From Bacteroidota bacterium (GTDB lineage: Bacteria; Bacteroidota; Bacteroidia; AKYH767-A; OLB10): 64,000 nucleotides of DNA. Made by a program: the position numbers and the translations under genes. Positions 44,485 to 54,200 of this stretch are shown here, piece after piece. The notes below the pieces were generated by a model that ran no database searches, was not told the origin of the DNA, and was given only the letters and a program-made list of their open reading frames with translations. The stretch lies in the NCBI GenBank assembly GCA_016717725.1, contig JADKFA010000019.1:1-64000 (forward strand), read 5' to 3'. How positions within the stretch are numbered: position 1 is the first letter of the stretch; each line of letters begins with the position of its first letter.

Positions 44485-46779
44485 TTAAGCGGCTAATGTG
44501 GATAATTCAAATTCTACTCGGGTTCCAGTTGCTTTCATTTCGGAATCGTAAAGATCTACAATTTTAATGTTGTTGTCCTTTTTATTTAATGCATTAATTC
44601 GATCTGCTGTAATTTGCATTCCAAAGGATTTGCCTTTTTCATGAAGTCCCGTATTTTGTTCGTTGGCAGATTCCCTGCCAACACCATTATCTTCAATGGC
44701 AACGTATAAAACATCAGCATTTTTGGCCTTAATGTCAATCGTAATTTGCCCTCTTCCTTGTTTCTTCATCAAGCCATGCCAAATAGCATTTTCAACAAAG
44801 GGCTGTAAAATTAGTGGTGGAATTTGAGAAGTTTCTGTGTTGATGGATTCATCAATTCGTACTTGAAAGTCAAACTTGTTGTCAAAGCGAAGAAGTTCAA
44901 GATCGACATAAAGCTGAATGGCCTCTATTTCTTTTTCTAGTGGAATAACTTTTAACTTGGAATTTTCTAGTATGGAGCGAATTAGTTTTGAAAATTTGAT
45001 AAGGTATTCACTTGCGGTTTCTTTACTGTTTCGAATAATATATCGATTAATGGAATTAAGTGCATTAAATATAAAGTGTGGATTCATTTGAGAGCGTAAA
45101 GCTTCCAATTTCATTTGGATAAGTTGATTTTGGAGTTGATATTTTTCTTTGTCGTTTTTGCGATGGGTATTAATTCGATAGTTATTGAATCCAAGGATAA
45201 TGAATAGGAGGAGTATGATAAATCCAGAAAGCATTATTTTAGTAGAATATTTTTGTTGTATAATTTCTTTTTCAATCAGCAATTTTTCTTGTTCTGCAAT
45301 AATAATTTTTCGATCCTTCGCTTCTGTTTCAAGCTCTTTGAGTGCCAATAATTCTTTTTGTTGATTTAATTTTAATTCTTGAATTTGTTGGTTTTGATTC
45401 AGTAAATCTATTTCTTGTTGTTTTTGTTTTGCTAAGTGTAGGTTCCCTAAAATTTCTGCTTTTTGTTTTTCTAATTGAAGTTTTTGAATTTGTTTGTCGC
45501 TATTTAACTTAGCAATTTCATTTTCCTTTTTTTTCGTTTCGTATTTTGAAAGTAATTCGCCAAGTGATTCGTTTTTTATTATTTCATTAATGCTATCTTT
45601 AACGGTAAGTGAAAGTTGGTATTCTGAAATAGCTTGGTCGAGCTGTTTTAAGTGAACAAGCGCCTCCGCTTTTGCTTGGAATCCTTCGGATAAAGCTTCT
45701 TTGTCATTTGTGTTTTTAATTTCAGCAATAGCTTTCTCTGCGTAATTTAAAGCGAGTTCATGCTCTTTTTTCTTGATGAGGAAGGTGGAGTAATTCAAGT
45801 AAATTCTACCTAAAAAACGGTACTTTTTCGCTTCGGCAAACTGAATACTTTTTTCAAAGTAAACTTGGGCAGTATCTAGCTCTCCTTTTACTGTGAAAAG
45901 TGTTGCTAAATTGGAATAAACAGAAACAGCCTCCGTAAAATTCTTTTGTGTGTTCATTATTGAATCACATTTAAAGTAGGCAACGAAGGCCCTTTCATAA
46001 TTTTTATTTATTTGATAGAAGTTCCCAAGATTTGAATAGAGTTCTGCTAATATGGTTTGTTGATGTATTAAACTAAAATCTTCTGTTTTTCGATAGTAGA
46101 TTAATGCATTTTCCGTATCTCCTATTCTTTGATATCCTTTGGCTAATCGTAAATAAACTGAACTTAACGTTGAAGTAATTTTATTTTTGTCGGCAATCTC
46201 TGCTGCTTGTAATGCATAATATATTGAATTATTAAAATCAAAAAGCTTCTCATATAAATTGGATAATGCTAAGTATGTTCTATACGATTCAAAAGGAATG
46301 TTTATGATATTACATAATGCTATGGCTTTTTCTAATAGGATTTTCGATTCATCTAATTGTCCTCTCATTTCTAAGTATTGCCCTTTCATTCGATAGGAGC
46401 GAATTTGAAATTGAAGGTTTTTTGCCTTTTGTGCATAGAGTAAGCAGCTGTCAATGTATCCAAAAATCGTTTCAATGGGAACCGTATAATTCCAAACAAC
46501 AGCTTTTGAATAGTAAAGTTCAGCTAGTATATGTGGATTTTTACTCTTTGAAGCGATTGCTTCCATGGATTGAAGAAAAACTTTCGAATCGGTTTTACTA
46601 TTTGTGGCAAAATATATTATTTTTTTACCAAGCTCAGCTACTTTTAAACTGTCATTTATTTTGGCTGCAAGTATATTTTGTAATGTATCATTCCAGTTCA
46701 CGGTTTGTGAGAAAGCAATGGTGTGGACTTGAAAAAAAAGACACAGGAATGCAAATTTTAGTATTCTGCTTATACTCAT
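44485..46779 (-). CDS. TPR-containing LytS-like sensor histidine kinase
   Basis: A 764-residue protein starting MSISRILKFAFLCLFFQVHTIAFS, a signal peptide. A periplasmic tetratricopeptide array (about residues 50-390) follows, for example YRTYLALSNLYEKLFDFNNSIYYALQAA. Then come a long Glu/Lys/Gln coiled coil (about 400-500), one membrane helix (IMLSGFIILLLFIILGF) and a cytoplasmic His_kinase domain with LRSQMNPHFIFNALNSINRYI. The HATPase follows with PPLILQPFVENAIWHGLMKK and IEDNGVGRE. The longer frame to 46833 adds 18 residues before the signal peptide and is rejected. A TAnnTTTG element lies 21 nt upstream. It forms a two-gene operon with the LytTR regulator. Confidence 0.93.
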   Translation of the reverse strand: MSISRILKFAFLCLFFQVHTIAFSQTVNWNDTLQNILAAKINDSLKVAELGKKIIYFATNSKTDSKVFLQSMEAIASKSKNPHILAELYYSKAVVWNYTVPIETIFGYIDSCLLYAQKAKNLQFQIRSYRMKGQYLEMRGQLDESKILLEKAIALCNIINIPFESYRTYLALSNLYEKLFDFNNSIYYALQAAEIADKNKITSTLSSVYLRLAKGYQRIGDTENALIYYRKTEDFSLIHQQTILAELYSNLGNFYQINKNYERAFVAYFKCDSIMNTQKNFTEAVSVYSNLATLFTVKGELDTAQVYFEKSIQFAEAKKYRFLGRIYLNYSTFLIKKKEHELALNYAEKAIAEIKNTNDKEALSEGFQAKAEALVHLKQLDQAISEYQLSLTVKDSINEIIKNESLGELLSKYETKKKENEIAKLNSDKQIQKLQLEKQKAEILGNLHLAKQKQQEIDLLNQNQQIQELKLNQQKELLALKELETEAKDRKIIIAEQEKLLIEKEIIQQKYSTKIMLSGFIILLLFIILGFNNYRINTHRKNDKEKYQLQNQLIQMKLEALRSQMNPHFIFNALNSINRYIIRNSKETASEYLIKFSKLIRSILENSKLKVIPLEKEIEAIQLYVDLELLRFDNKFDFQVRIDESINTETSQIPPLILQPFVENAIWHGLMKKQGRGQITIDIKAKNADVLYVAIEDNGVGRESANEQNTGLHEKGKSFGMQITADRINALNKKDNNIKIVDLYDSEMKATGTRVEFELSTLAA

Positions 46780-46800
46780 AATGGTAAGGTATTGGTGAAT

Positions 46801-46808
46801 CAAATATA
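46801..46808 (-). promoter_or_regulatory. -7 promoter element for the TPR kinase/LytTR operon
   Basis: TATATTTG on the minus strand, 21 nt before the ATG at 46779. It supports that start over the longer frame. Confidence 0.55.
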
Positions 46809-46863
46809 AAAAATTGAGCGAGATGAAGCGCAATCTAATGGTTGATTTTACTTGTACCCAAGT

Positions 46864-46897
46864 AAGAAGGTCTATTTTTTTATGAATAGACCTTCTT
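46864..46897 (-). terminator. Hairpin downstream of the M4 protease
   Basis: AAGAAGGTCTATT (46864-46876) and AATAGACCTTCTT (46885-46897) form a 13-bp perfect stem with an 8-nt A/T loop, 13 bp after the M4 stop. No good T-run follows on the minus strand, so the termination mechanism is uncertain. Confidence 0.5.
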
Positions 46898-46910
46898 GGG
46901 TTGATTTGAT

Positions 46911-48353
46911 TTAATGATTTACAATGAATTTTGAATTCGCATTTCCGTCTGCACTTTTAATTAGGATAACATAAATGCCTGGTGTTAATGATTGAATGTT
47001 TAATGTGGCAATTTTGAATTCTCCTGTTTCTGATGTGTTAGTGGGAGTCAACGGGATAATCCTGCCTGAAATATCGGTAACCTGAAAAGTAGTTTCAGAG
47101 ATGGATTGTTGACATTGAAAGTTAATATTGATCAGTTTTGTTGCAGGGTTTGGATAAACTCTTTCGATTTTTATAGCTTGTTTTTGCTCATTGATAGCCT
47201 CCTTAGTTGTAGCTGTTGCCGTTGGGGAAGTTCGTAAATTATAAGCTGCTTCATTGCATCCATCAATGAAAGCAGAAAATAAACAGCTTTGTACTGCAGT
47301 AAATCCTGGTTTCAGCGTAATTCCACCTGGACCAGAAGTAAATGCTGCCGATTGAGTAGCCAATAGAGTTGTAGTGCAACTGTTATCTGTAGACAAAGAA
47401 TTTATTCCTCTGTAGAAGGTTCCATTAACTAAATTACCACAGCTCATTACTTTATTCCAGTCGGGATCAGCAGTAGCAACACCTACTGCATACCATGCTT
47501 TGCCAACTTGTAGCATATTATTGGAACACCATCCATATAAATCTTCAGCTGCTCTTAATGAACCCTCCCTGGAATCAATATATCCAGATGCTGCAGTTAA
47601 ATAGTTATCCATGTTGCGATAGGTAATATCTCGTGCCGCACTTAGTCCTATGCCTGTTACATTATAAGCCTCTCCCTTGTCATTAGTACCCGCTCCACCC
47701 ATAACAAGAAGATAGAACCAATAATTTTGAACTCCACTATTTGTATGTACCCCCGCGTAGTCGTAGGGGTCGGAAGTAGGTTGCCAGAAAGTTCCCATAT
47801 AGGTGTCGGGCTGAAATTCGTCATTTGGATCGGACATGTTTCGAATAGGAGCCGCTCTGTCCGTTCCCATAGTCCAATCTGGTAAGGCATTTCCTTTCGC
47901 AAAAGCTTCAATACATTCACCAAATATATCGGCGAAGGATTCATCTAATGCACCTGGTTCTGCATTATAATTATAACCAACGCTCCATTGGTGAACTCCA
48001 TGTGTGAATTCATGCCCTACAATGTCATAGGTATTCCAATCGTCGTTTGCACTGGTCGTACCGCCGGCTCCAAAAGTAAAATGATGAGTGACAGAATTCC
48101 AATTTGCATTTTCTGCACTCGGTAACCACAATCCTCCTGTAACTTCACTGAAGGCATCGAGTTGTGCGTTGGCGCCATCATAACTTAATCGCGAATGTGT
48201 GTTTTTGAAATAATCATAGGATTTGTGAATGCCATAGTAAGTAGTTACTCCTGCACGTTGATTGTACCCGTTTACACCATCTGCATCGGCCCAAATTCCA
48301 TCCGCATCTCCGTAATTGTATAAAATAATTGGATCACCTCTCAAGGAGCGCAT
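46911..48353 (-). CDS. M4 (thermolysin-type) metallopeptidase, catalytic part with T9SS sorting domain
   Basis: The catalytic domain of a secreted neutral zinc protease. The zinc motif DIVGHEFTHGVHQW (HExxH) is followed by GALDESFADIFGE (third ligand Glu), and VHTNSGVQNYWFYLL and YRNMDNYLTAASGY complete the M4 C-lobe. Next come an ITLKPGFTAVQSCLFSAFIDGC module typical of Bacteroidota exoproteins and a T9SS type A sorting domain (RVYPNPATKLININ...GIYVILIKSADG). The ATG at 48353 is only the first Met: coding continues in the same frame up to an in-frame TAA at 48441-48443, which separates it from its propeptide. Without that stop the protein would be about 755 residues. Confidence 0.9.
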   Translation of the reverse strand: MRSLRGDPIILYNYGDADGIWADADGVNGYNQRAGVTTYYGIHKSYDYFKNTHSRLSYDGANAQLDAFSEVTGGLWLPSAENANWNSVTHHFTFGAGGTTSANDDWNTYDIVGHEFTHGVHQWSVGYNYNAEPGALDESFADIFGECIEAFAKGNALPDWTMGTDRAAPIRNMSDPNDEFQPDTYMGTFWQPTSDPYDYAGVHTNSGVQNYWFYLLVMGGAGTNDKGEAYNVTGIGLSAARDITYRNMDNYLTAASGYIDSREGSLRAAEDLYGWCSNNMLQVGKAWYAVGVATADPDWNKVMSCGNLVNGTFYRGINSLSTDNSCTTTLLATQSAAFTSGPGGITLKPGFTAVQSCLFSAFIDGCNEAAYNLRTSPTATATTKEAINEQKQAIKIERVYPNPATKLININFQCQQSISETTFQVTDISGRIIPLTPTNTSETGEFKIATLNIQSLTPGIYVILIKSADGNANSKFIVNH

Positions 48354-48440
48354 GATTGCTTCACTCGGACAATGCGATTCAAGTAACCAGGCATTGTTTG
48401 GGAATCCGTAGAATCCAGCATTGAAGTTTTTACTACCATA

Positions 48441-49175
48441 TTAAGTAGTATTTTCTGTATTGTTGTTGCAATTGGTAGTTAATGGAATCTGAATAATGAT
48501 CTCACCAGAAACTGCATCAATGTAAACTTCTTTTGATTCATACATTGGCAATACAATCATCCGAAAGGAATATGCCAATGTTAAATTTTCATTGGTAAAG
48601 GATCCATCCCAATTTTTTCTACAAATAACAAGTTCACCAATTGGTTTCTGTAAATCTTTTGGGTCCTTAATTAATTCGTTTAATGAAGTAGCCTCGGTTT
48701 CAATTTCCCAAATGAATGTTTCGGCGTTGATTGAATTTTTAGCAGTTGTAAATGCTAGTTCCGTCGATATTTTTGGATCAATATTTATTTTAAGTTGCTC
48801 AGCGATGTTGCCATTCATGCTTTTCAAATAATTCCCATTATGGTGAAGTATCGACTCAGCACCAATAATTTTTATACCCTTATGATATTGCTGATATCTA
48901 AAATGTGTATATCCAATTTCATCTGTTTTCATTCGGATCTGTTCCATATGGTCAAGTACGGTTAATCCAAACATTTCGGGATGTTCTGTAAACAAAGTTT
49001 GTGGATTAAGCAAATTGCTTTCTTTAAAGTCAATCCAGCCCTTGGTTGTAACAGGTTTAGCCACTTGCTCAAAGAATGTCCGTTCGCTTTTTTGAGCAAT
49101 GGTGATATTTCCTACTGCCAAAAGGATAGCGAGACCTATCAACTTTCGTATTCGAGTTATTAATTTCTTTTTCAT
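48441..49175 (-). CDS. M4 metallopeptidase, signal peptide and FTP/PepSY propeptide part
   Basis: A 244-residue frame with a signal peptide (cleavage near IAQ) and a fungalysin/thermolysin propeptide: HFRYQQYHKGIKIIGAESILHHNGNYLKSMNGNIAE, then a PepSY-like domain ending KEVYIDAVSGEIIIQIPL. It stops with TAA at 48441. The downstream catalytic part (YGSKNFNAGFYGF...) is in the same frame, so a single nonsense change (for example TAT to TAA) splits one M4 zymogen. As written, only an inactive propeptide would be secreted. Confidence 0.88.
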   Translation of the reverse strand: MKKKLITRIRKLIGLAILLAVGNITIAQKSERTFFEQVAKPVTTKGWIDFKESNLLNPQTLFTEHPEMFGLTVLDHMEQIRMKTDEIGYTHFRYQQYHKGIKIIGAESILHHNGNYLKSMNGNIAEQLKINIDPKISTELAFTTAKNSINAETFIWEIETEATSLNELIKDPKDLQKPIGELVICRKNWDGSFTNENLTLAYSFRMIVLPMYESKEVYIDAVSGEIIIQIPLTTNCNNNTENTT

Positions 49176-49212
49176 TGTGTTTAATTTTTAGAGTTTTTAA
49201 GAACACAATTAC

Positions 49213-50379
49213 TTATTTCAATTTGGCTTCTAGTTCTTCAAGTCTTTGATTGAGTTGGAGGATGTATAAATTGGCTTCTTCCAATTTTTTCACAAGAAGA
49301 GTTTGCATTTCACCCACTTCCATTCCGCCTTTTTCTTGCATTTCTGTTGCAGATGGAATGCCTGGTAGATGGTTGTTATCGCTGATATAATTTTCAAGTT
49401 GTTTTAAAGGCATCAATTGATAATCACTTTCGAAAACGTAATCAGGCCAGTTGGCTGTGAGAAGTACTTTTAACTCCTCACAAATAATTTTTCCTGTTAC
49501 TGATAACTTGTATCCTGTTGCAGCTTGTGTTCCTCCAATGCATACTTTGGCAGATGCATTTTGATCTTGTAGTACAACAGTACCTGTATTGGAAGCTGAT
49601 CGGATGTACCAATCGCCCGTGGTTCCAAAATGAATCCAACTGATATTTGGACCTTTACTTGTGTTTAGAAATTTTGTTGTTGCTATTGTGGTTCCCGTTT
49701 GCTGAACACTAAACTTGCTATCTGCAATTGTTGTTGTTCCTATACCCACAGAGCCACCTGTATATGTATTTTGTAAAAAGTATCCAGCCCAACTGGTAGT
49801 CCCACCTGTAGCCGAACCATATACACCGTAATTTGTAGTAGCACCACTAGCAGATCCAGATAGCCCATAATTTGTAGTTCCTGAACCAATGGAAGTACCA
49901 AAAATTCCAACCCCAACGGGTGAATTTGGAGAGGTGGTAGTGGTTCCATATACTCCATAATTGGATGAACCTTCAGCCGCCGATCCGAAAATACCATAAT
50001 TAGCACCGCCCACACCGGCTCCATTTCCATAGAGTCCAAAGGCACTACCTGTTCCAGGGTTATTAGCAGTTGAATAACCTCCATAAGTAGAAGAAGTGGA
50101 AGAAAAGAGGTTGTTGGAGTTGATGGTTCTTGTATGTGTGGATGATTTGACATCGAACCTATAAATGGGTGTGTTTAATCCTAACCCTAATCGACCCGAT
50201 TGATCAAGAACCATTCTTTGATTGTTATTCGTTTTAAATTTAAGTGATTGTGAATCGGTGGTTCCTAAAAAATTAGAGCTCGTAGTTCCTGCATTTCCAG
50301 ATAACCCCCATTGTGCACTAGCATAATGTGATGTTATAATCAATGAGACCATAATCATCAATTGTAATTTGTTTTTCAT
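49213..50379 (-). CDS. Exported fibre-like protein with repetitive NYG(V/I)(Y/F)G motifs
   Basis: A 388-residue secreted protein with a signal peptide ending near ASAQ. The N-terminal part resembles Bacteroidota fibre/bacteriophage-tail-like proteins (NQRMVLDQSGRLGLGLNTPIYRFDV). The middle (about 100-200) repeats NYGIFGSA, NYGVYGTT, NYGLSGSA and NYGVYGSA with Gly/Ser/Thr linkers. The C-terminal ~90 residues (DYVFESDYQLMPLKQLENYISDNNHLPGIPSATEM) followed by a coiled coil (LLVKKLEEANLYILQLNQRLEELEAKL) are the common C-terminal module of this group, which probably trimerises. No enzymatic function is visible. Confidence 0.75.
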   Translation of the reverse strand: MKNKLQLMIMVSLIITSHYASAQWGLSGNAGTTSSNFLGTTDSQSLKFKTNNNQRMVLDQSGRLGLGLNTPIYRFDVKSSTHTRTINSNNLFSSTSSTYGGYSTANNPGTGSAFGLYGNGAGVGGANYGIFGSAAEGSSNYGVYGTTTTSPNSPVGVGIFGTSIGSGTTNYGLSGSASGATTNYGVYGSATGGTTSWAGYFLQNTYTGGSVGIGTTTIADSKFSVQQTGTTIATTKFLNTSKGPNISWIHFGTTGDWYIRSASNTGTVVLQDQNASAKVCIGGTQAATGYKLSVTGKIICEELKVLLTANWPDYVFESDYQLMPLKQLENYISDNNHLPGIPSATEMQEKGGMEVGEMQTLLVKKLEEANLYILQLNQRLEELEAKLK

Positions 50380-50788
50380 TGTATTGGTTTTATTATTTTA
50401 CCTCAAATGAATCAATAATATCTGTTTGTTAAGTACCTTTTTGCGTATTGTGCTCTATTTTCTAGTAATCGGTAAGATTCATCAAGTATTAGGAAAAGAC
50501 GTTTACATTGAAAGGTATCCAATTTTTGAAAGTGGTAGGCTAGAAATGGAAAACGGAATGGACGGAAAGTGAAAGTGAAAGTACTTTGTTTTAATCCCAC
50601 AATTGTCATTAGAATTGGCAATTGTGCCCCGACGTTTCGGTTGGGATCGGAAACCCGAAGGGGTCGGGATTAACCCTGACATTGATTTTAAAGCAATTCT
50701 TACTTTCGTTTTAACTTTATGATCTTTGTTATTGCTTCAAAATCAATCGTCAGCTCGTAGAGCAAAATAGTCTAATGACTTTTTTGGG
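50380..50788. other. Non-coding spacer with GC-rich hairpin
   Basis: No supported gene; the 69-residue open frame at 50412-50621 has no start context or family look. CCCGAC at 50628-50633 and GTCGGG at 50663-50668 bracket a GC-rich island unlike its AT-rich surroundings and are probably another interspersed repeat of the CCCGAxxxTCGGG type. Confidence 0.55.
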
Positions 50789-53700
50789 TTAATTTGATGG
50801 TTGAGGTTCGTTTTCCATCATTCGATCCAATAAACGAATGGCTTCTTTTACGCTTCCAATGTTTACTAAAGTCAAGCTTAATTTACCTTTGTCTTCTTTC
50901 ATTTTACATGCACGTGGATGTAATTGAACGAATCTTAAAATGGATGAAAACAATGGACTTTGGAAATAAGCCGACTTTTGATTGGAAATAAAATAGGCTT
51001 TTAAAGTTCTGTTCTTTAAAAGAATTTTTTCAAACCCTAATTTTTTAGCTTGCCAACGTAGTCGTATCGTATCCATTAAAACAAATACTTGTTGTGGTAC
51101 AGGTCCAAATCGATCTTTTAAATGCTCTGCAAATTGAATTAATTTTTCTTCGGTTTCAATTTCATCTAATTCTTTATAGAGATGAAGTCGCTCCGCAATA
51201 TTCTGAATGTATTCTTCAGGTATGCGCATCTCCATATCAGAATCAATCTGACAGTCTCTTACAAAAATTTGATTTTCTTCATGAGGAAATAAATGGGTAA
51301 AGTCTGAATCTTTTAATTCTTGAATGGCCTCATCTAATATTTTATGGTACATTTCAAAACCAATGTCTGAGATGAATCCACTTTGTTCACCTCCTAACAT
51401 ATTTCCCGCGCCACGAATATCCAAATCTTTCATTGCAACGTTGAAGCCGCTGCCTAAATCTGCATGTTCTTCAATGGCTTTTAAACGCTGCCTAGCTTCC
51501 GATGTGAGTACGGTTAATGGCGGTGCCAGCAAATAGCAAAATGCTTTTTTATTTGATCTTCCTACGCGTCCACGCATTTGATGTAAATCACTTAATCCAA
51601 AGTAATGGGCGTTGTTTATGATGATGGTATTGGCGTTACTGATGTCTAACCCCGACTCAATAATGGTAGTTGCTATGAGTACATCCGAATCGCCTTCAAT
51701 AAAGTTTACTAATACTTCTTCTAGTTTGCTCCCATCCATCTGCCCATGTCCTACACTTGTTCTTACATCTGGACAAAGTCTCCGAATCATCGTTTCAATA
51801 TCATGTATGTCTTGAACGCGATTATGCACAAAGAATACTTGACCGCCTCTCGAAATTTCTAGATTAATGGCTTCTTTAATAAGGTGCTCATTGAAAACAT
51901 GCACCTCGGTAGTAACAGGGTGTCGATTGGGCGGCGGCGTATTAATGATGCTTAAATCACGAGCCCCCATCAATGAAAACTGAAGTGTTCTTGGTATAGG
52001 CGTAGCCGTTAGTGTGAGTGTGTCTACATTAACACGAATGGATTTTAATTTTTCTTTCGCCGCAACCCCAAACTTTTGTTCTTCATCGATGATCATCAAT
52101 CCAAGGTCTTTGAAGATTACATCTTTACTGAGTATTCGATGCGTGCCAATGATAATATCAATTTTTCCTTCTGCTAATCTTTTCAATGTATTCGTTTGTT
52201 GCATCGTACTCTTAAAGCGATTTAAATAATCGATGGTGCAAGGAAACTCTTTTAGCCTTTCAGAAAAAGTTCTAAAGTGTTGTAATGCCAAAATGGTGGT
52301 TGGAACCAATATAGCTACTTGTTTCCCATCACAAATAGCTTTGAATGCTGAGCGAATGGCAATTTCTGTTTTTCCAAAGCCTACATCTCCGCAAATTAAT
52401 CGATCCATCGGAAAATCTTTTTCCATGTCTCGTTTTACATCATTGGTTGATTTGCTTTGATCAGGAGTATCTTCATACATAAAAGAAACTTCTAGCTCAG
52501 TTTGCAAGTAGGAATCTTTTGTAAAAGCAAAACCTTTTTGTGCTTTACGTTTTGCGTAAAGCTCAATTAGTTCTTTGGCAATATCTTTTACTTTTTTCTT
52601 GGTTTTTTGCTTTAACGTAGACCATGCCGAACTTCCTAGTTTATTGAGAGAAGGAGTCTCCCCTTCTTTACTGGAATACCGAGCAATTCGGTGTAGTGAA
52701 TGTATGCTGATATAGAGTATATCGTTGTCTTTATAAACTAATCTTATTGCTTCCTGTTGTTTGCCATTAGCATCGATGGTCTCTAGTCCGGCAAAACGTC
52801 CAACTCCATGATCAATATGAGTTATAAAGTCTCCTGGTTTAAGACTGTATAATTCTTTTAAGGTGATAGCCTCACTTTTACTGTAATTCTTTTTAAGACG
52901 AAAACGATGGTACCGATTAAAAATTTGATGATCAGTATAGCAAATTATTTTTATGTCGTCATGAATGAATCCTTGGTGAAGCGCAGTATGTATCGTATGA
53001 AACTTTAATTCTAACCCTTTGTTTTCATCGGATCGTGGAAGATCTTCGAAGATGGAATATAATCTTTCAGATTGTTTTGCCGATTCTGAAAATAGGAAAT
53101 TGGTATATGCTTTTTTCTGATTGGCGAATAGATCGTCTAATAGCAAACCAAAATTTTTGTTGAAATGCGGTTGTGGCTTTGTAGAATAAGTTATTAGCTC
53201 TTCTGGTTGATAGTACGGTTTGTTGCCAAGTTCAACAATGATATGTTTTTCTAATTTTTCTTTAAACAATTCAGGTGAATCGAATAAATCATCTACTCTT
53301 CTTACCGCTTGCTCATCATCTATCTTTATTTCATTTCCATATTTTCCTAAGACCATCTCTATGGATGCTTGAATAGATGTCAATGAATATTGAAGATCTT
53401 TAGTATAAATAATGGTATTGTCAGGGAGAAAATCGAAAAAGGATTCGTGCTCTTCAGTGATTAACCCCGACTGAATATTGGGTATCAAAGTTACAAATCC
53501 CATGTTTTGCTCACTCAGTTGAGAGGATGGATCAAAACTTCTTATAGATTCTATTTTATCCCCATTTAATTCAATTCTAAATGGAAGCTCATGCGCAAAG
53601 GAATAGATATCGATGATTCCACCTCGAATGGAATATTGTCCCGGCTCAAAAACGAAATCAATTCGCTCAAATGAATTTTCTTGAAGAAATTCCATGAGAA

Positions 53701-54166
53701 AATCAATGGTGAACTTTTCACCTACTTTTATATCCAGTGTATTTCGTTCGAGAGTTTTTTTAGTAATTACTCGTTCTAAAGCAGCTTCAGCATCGGTAAC
53801 AATAATGAAATGATCTCTTGTCTTGTTGATGCGTGTCAATACTTCCGCACGTTGCAGAATATTGCCATTGTCAGGGAGATCGATTTGATAGGGCTTCTTG
53901 TAGGAAGATGGATAGAGTACCGCTCTTCCAACTCCTAAAATATTTTCTAAATCGTTTTGAAAATAGGCGGCTTCTTCTCTGTCACCAAAAATAAATAAGG
54001 CAGGATGTCGATGTTCTTTAAAAAATGCTGCTAAGAGTAAAGCATCTGAAGAACCCGATAAACCCGCTAGGTGTATACGATTGCATTCACTTTTAAGCAA
54101 CAGTTTTTCAAGCCGACGTGTCTGCGGCTGATCTAGAATTTTCTGTAATACACTATTTAAATCCAA
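50789..54166 (-). CDS. mfd: Transcription-repair coupling factor
   Basis: A 1125-residue Mfd, which displaces stalled RNA polymerase and recruits UvrA. The UvrB-like N-terminal part (about 1-330) precedes the RNA-polymerase-interaction (CarD-like) domain at ~440-510 (LKPGDFITHIDHGVGRFAGLE). The RecG-like translocase follows: ICGDVGFGKTEIAIRSAFKA (Walker A), IIDEEQKFGV (DEEQ), TATPIPRTLQFSLMG, HQMRGRVGRSNKKAFCYLL. The TRCF domain closes the protein. The start codon is TTG; the next codons upstream run into a stop, so no ATG start is available. Confidence 0.97.
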   Translation of the reverse strand: MDLNSVLQKILDQPQTRRLEKLLLKSECNRIHLAGLSGSSDALLLAAFFKEHRHPALFIFGDREEAAYFQNDLENILGVGRAVLYPSSYKKPYQIDLPDNGNILQRAEVLTRINKTRDHFIIVTDAEAALERVITKKTLERNTLDIKVGEKFTIDFLMEFLQENSFERIDFVFEPGQYSIRGGIIDIYSFAHELPFRIELNGDKIESIRSFDPSSQLSEQNMGFVTLIPNIQSGLITEEHESFFDFLPDNTIIYTKDLQYSLTSIQASIEMVLGKYGNEIKIDDEQAVRRVDDLFDSPELFKEKLEKHIIVELGNKPYYQPEELITYSTKPQPHFNKNFGLLLDDLFANQKKAYTNFLFSESAKQSERLYSIFEDLPRSDENKGLELKFHTIHTALHQGFIHDDIKIICYTDHQIFNRYHRFRLKKNYSKSEAITLKELYSLKPGDFITHIDHGVGRFAGLETIDANGKQQEAIRLVYKDNDILYISIHSLHRIARYSSKEGETPSLNKLGSSAWSTLKQKTKKKVKDIAKELIELYAKRKAQKGFAFTKDSYLQTELEVSFMYEDTPDQSKSTNDVKRDMEKDFPMDRLICGDVGFGKTEIAIRSAFKAICDGKQVAILVPTTILALQHFRTFSERLKEFPCTIDYLNRFKSTMQQTNTLKRLAEGKIDIIIGTHRILSKDVIFKDLGLMIIDEEQKFGVAAKEKLKSIRVNVDTLTLTATPIPRTLQFSLMGARDLSIINTPPPNRHPVTTEVHVFNEHLIKEAINLEISRGGQVFFVHNRVQDIHDIETMIRRLCPDVRTSVGHGQMDGSKLEEVLVNFIEGDSDVLIATTIIESGLDISNANTIIINNAHYFGLSDLHQMRGRVGRSNKKAFCYLLAPPLTVLTSEARQRLKAIEEHADLGSGFNVAMKDLDIRGAGNMLGGEQSGFISDIGFEMYHKILDEAIQELKDSDFTHLFPHEENQIFVRDCQIDSDMEMRIPEEYIQNIAERLHLYKELDEIETEEKLIQFAEHLKDRFGPVPQQVFVLMDTIRLRWQAKKLGFEKILLKNRTLKAYFISNQKSAYFQSPLFSSILRFVQLHPRACKMKEDKGKLSLTLVNIGSVKEAIRLLDRMMENEPQPSN

Positions 54167-54200
54167 TCTTTATTGTACTAGGGTGTTGTCTATTTCGCTT

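Noticed and set aside
46780..46833. Longer N-terminus for the TPR histidine kinase
   Set aside because: The signal peptide starts at the ATG at 46779, and the promoter motif at 46801-46808 lies inside the extension.
49740..50153. 137-residue frame inside the fibre-like gene
   Set aside because: Shadow of the repetitive Gly/Tyr-rich coding sequence in another register of the same strand.
50412..50621. 69-residue open frame in the spacer upstream of the fibre-like protein
   Set aside because: No signal, family motif or start context; its 3' half of the spacer contains a GC-rich repeat.
50755..50785. GCTCGTAGAGC stretch considered as part of a tRNA
   Set aside because: No acceptor stem, anticodon arm or T-loop could be assembled around it.
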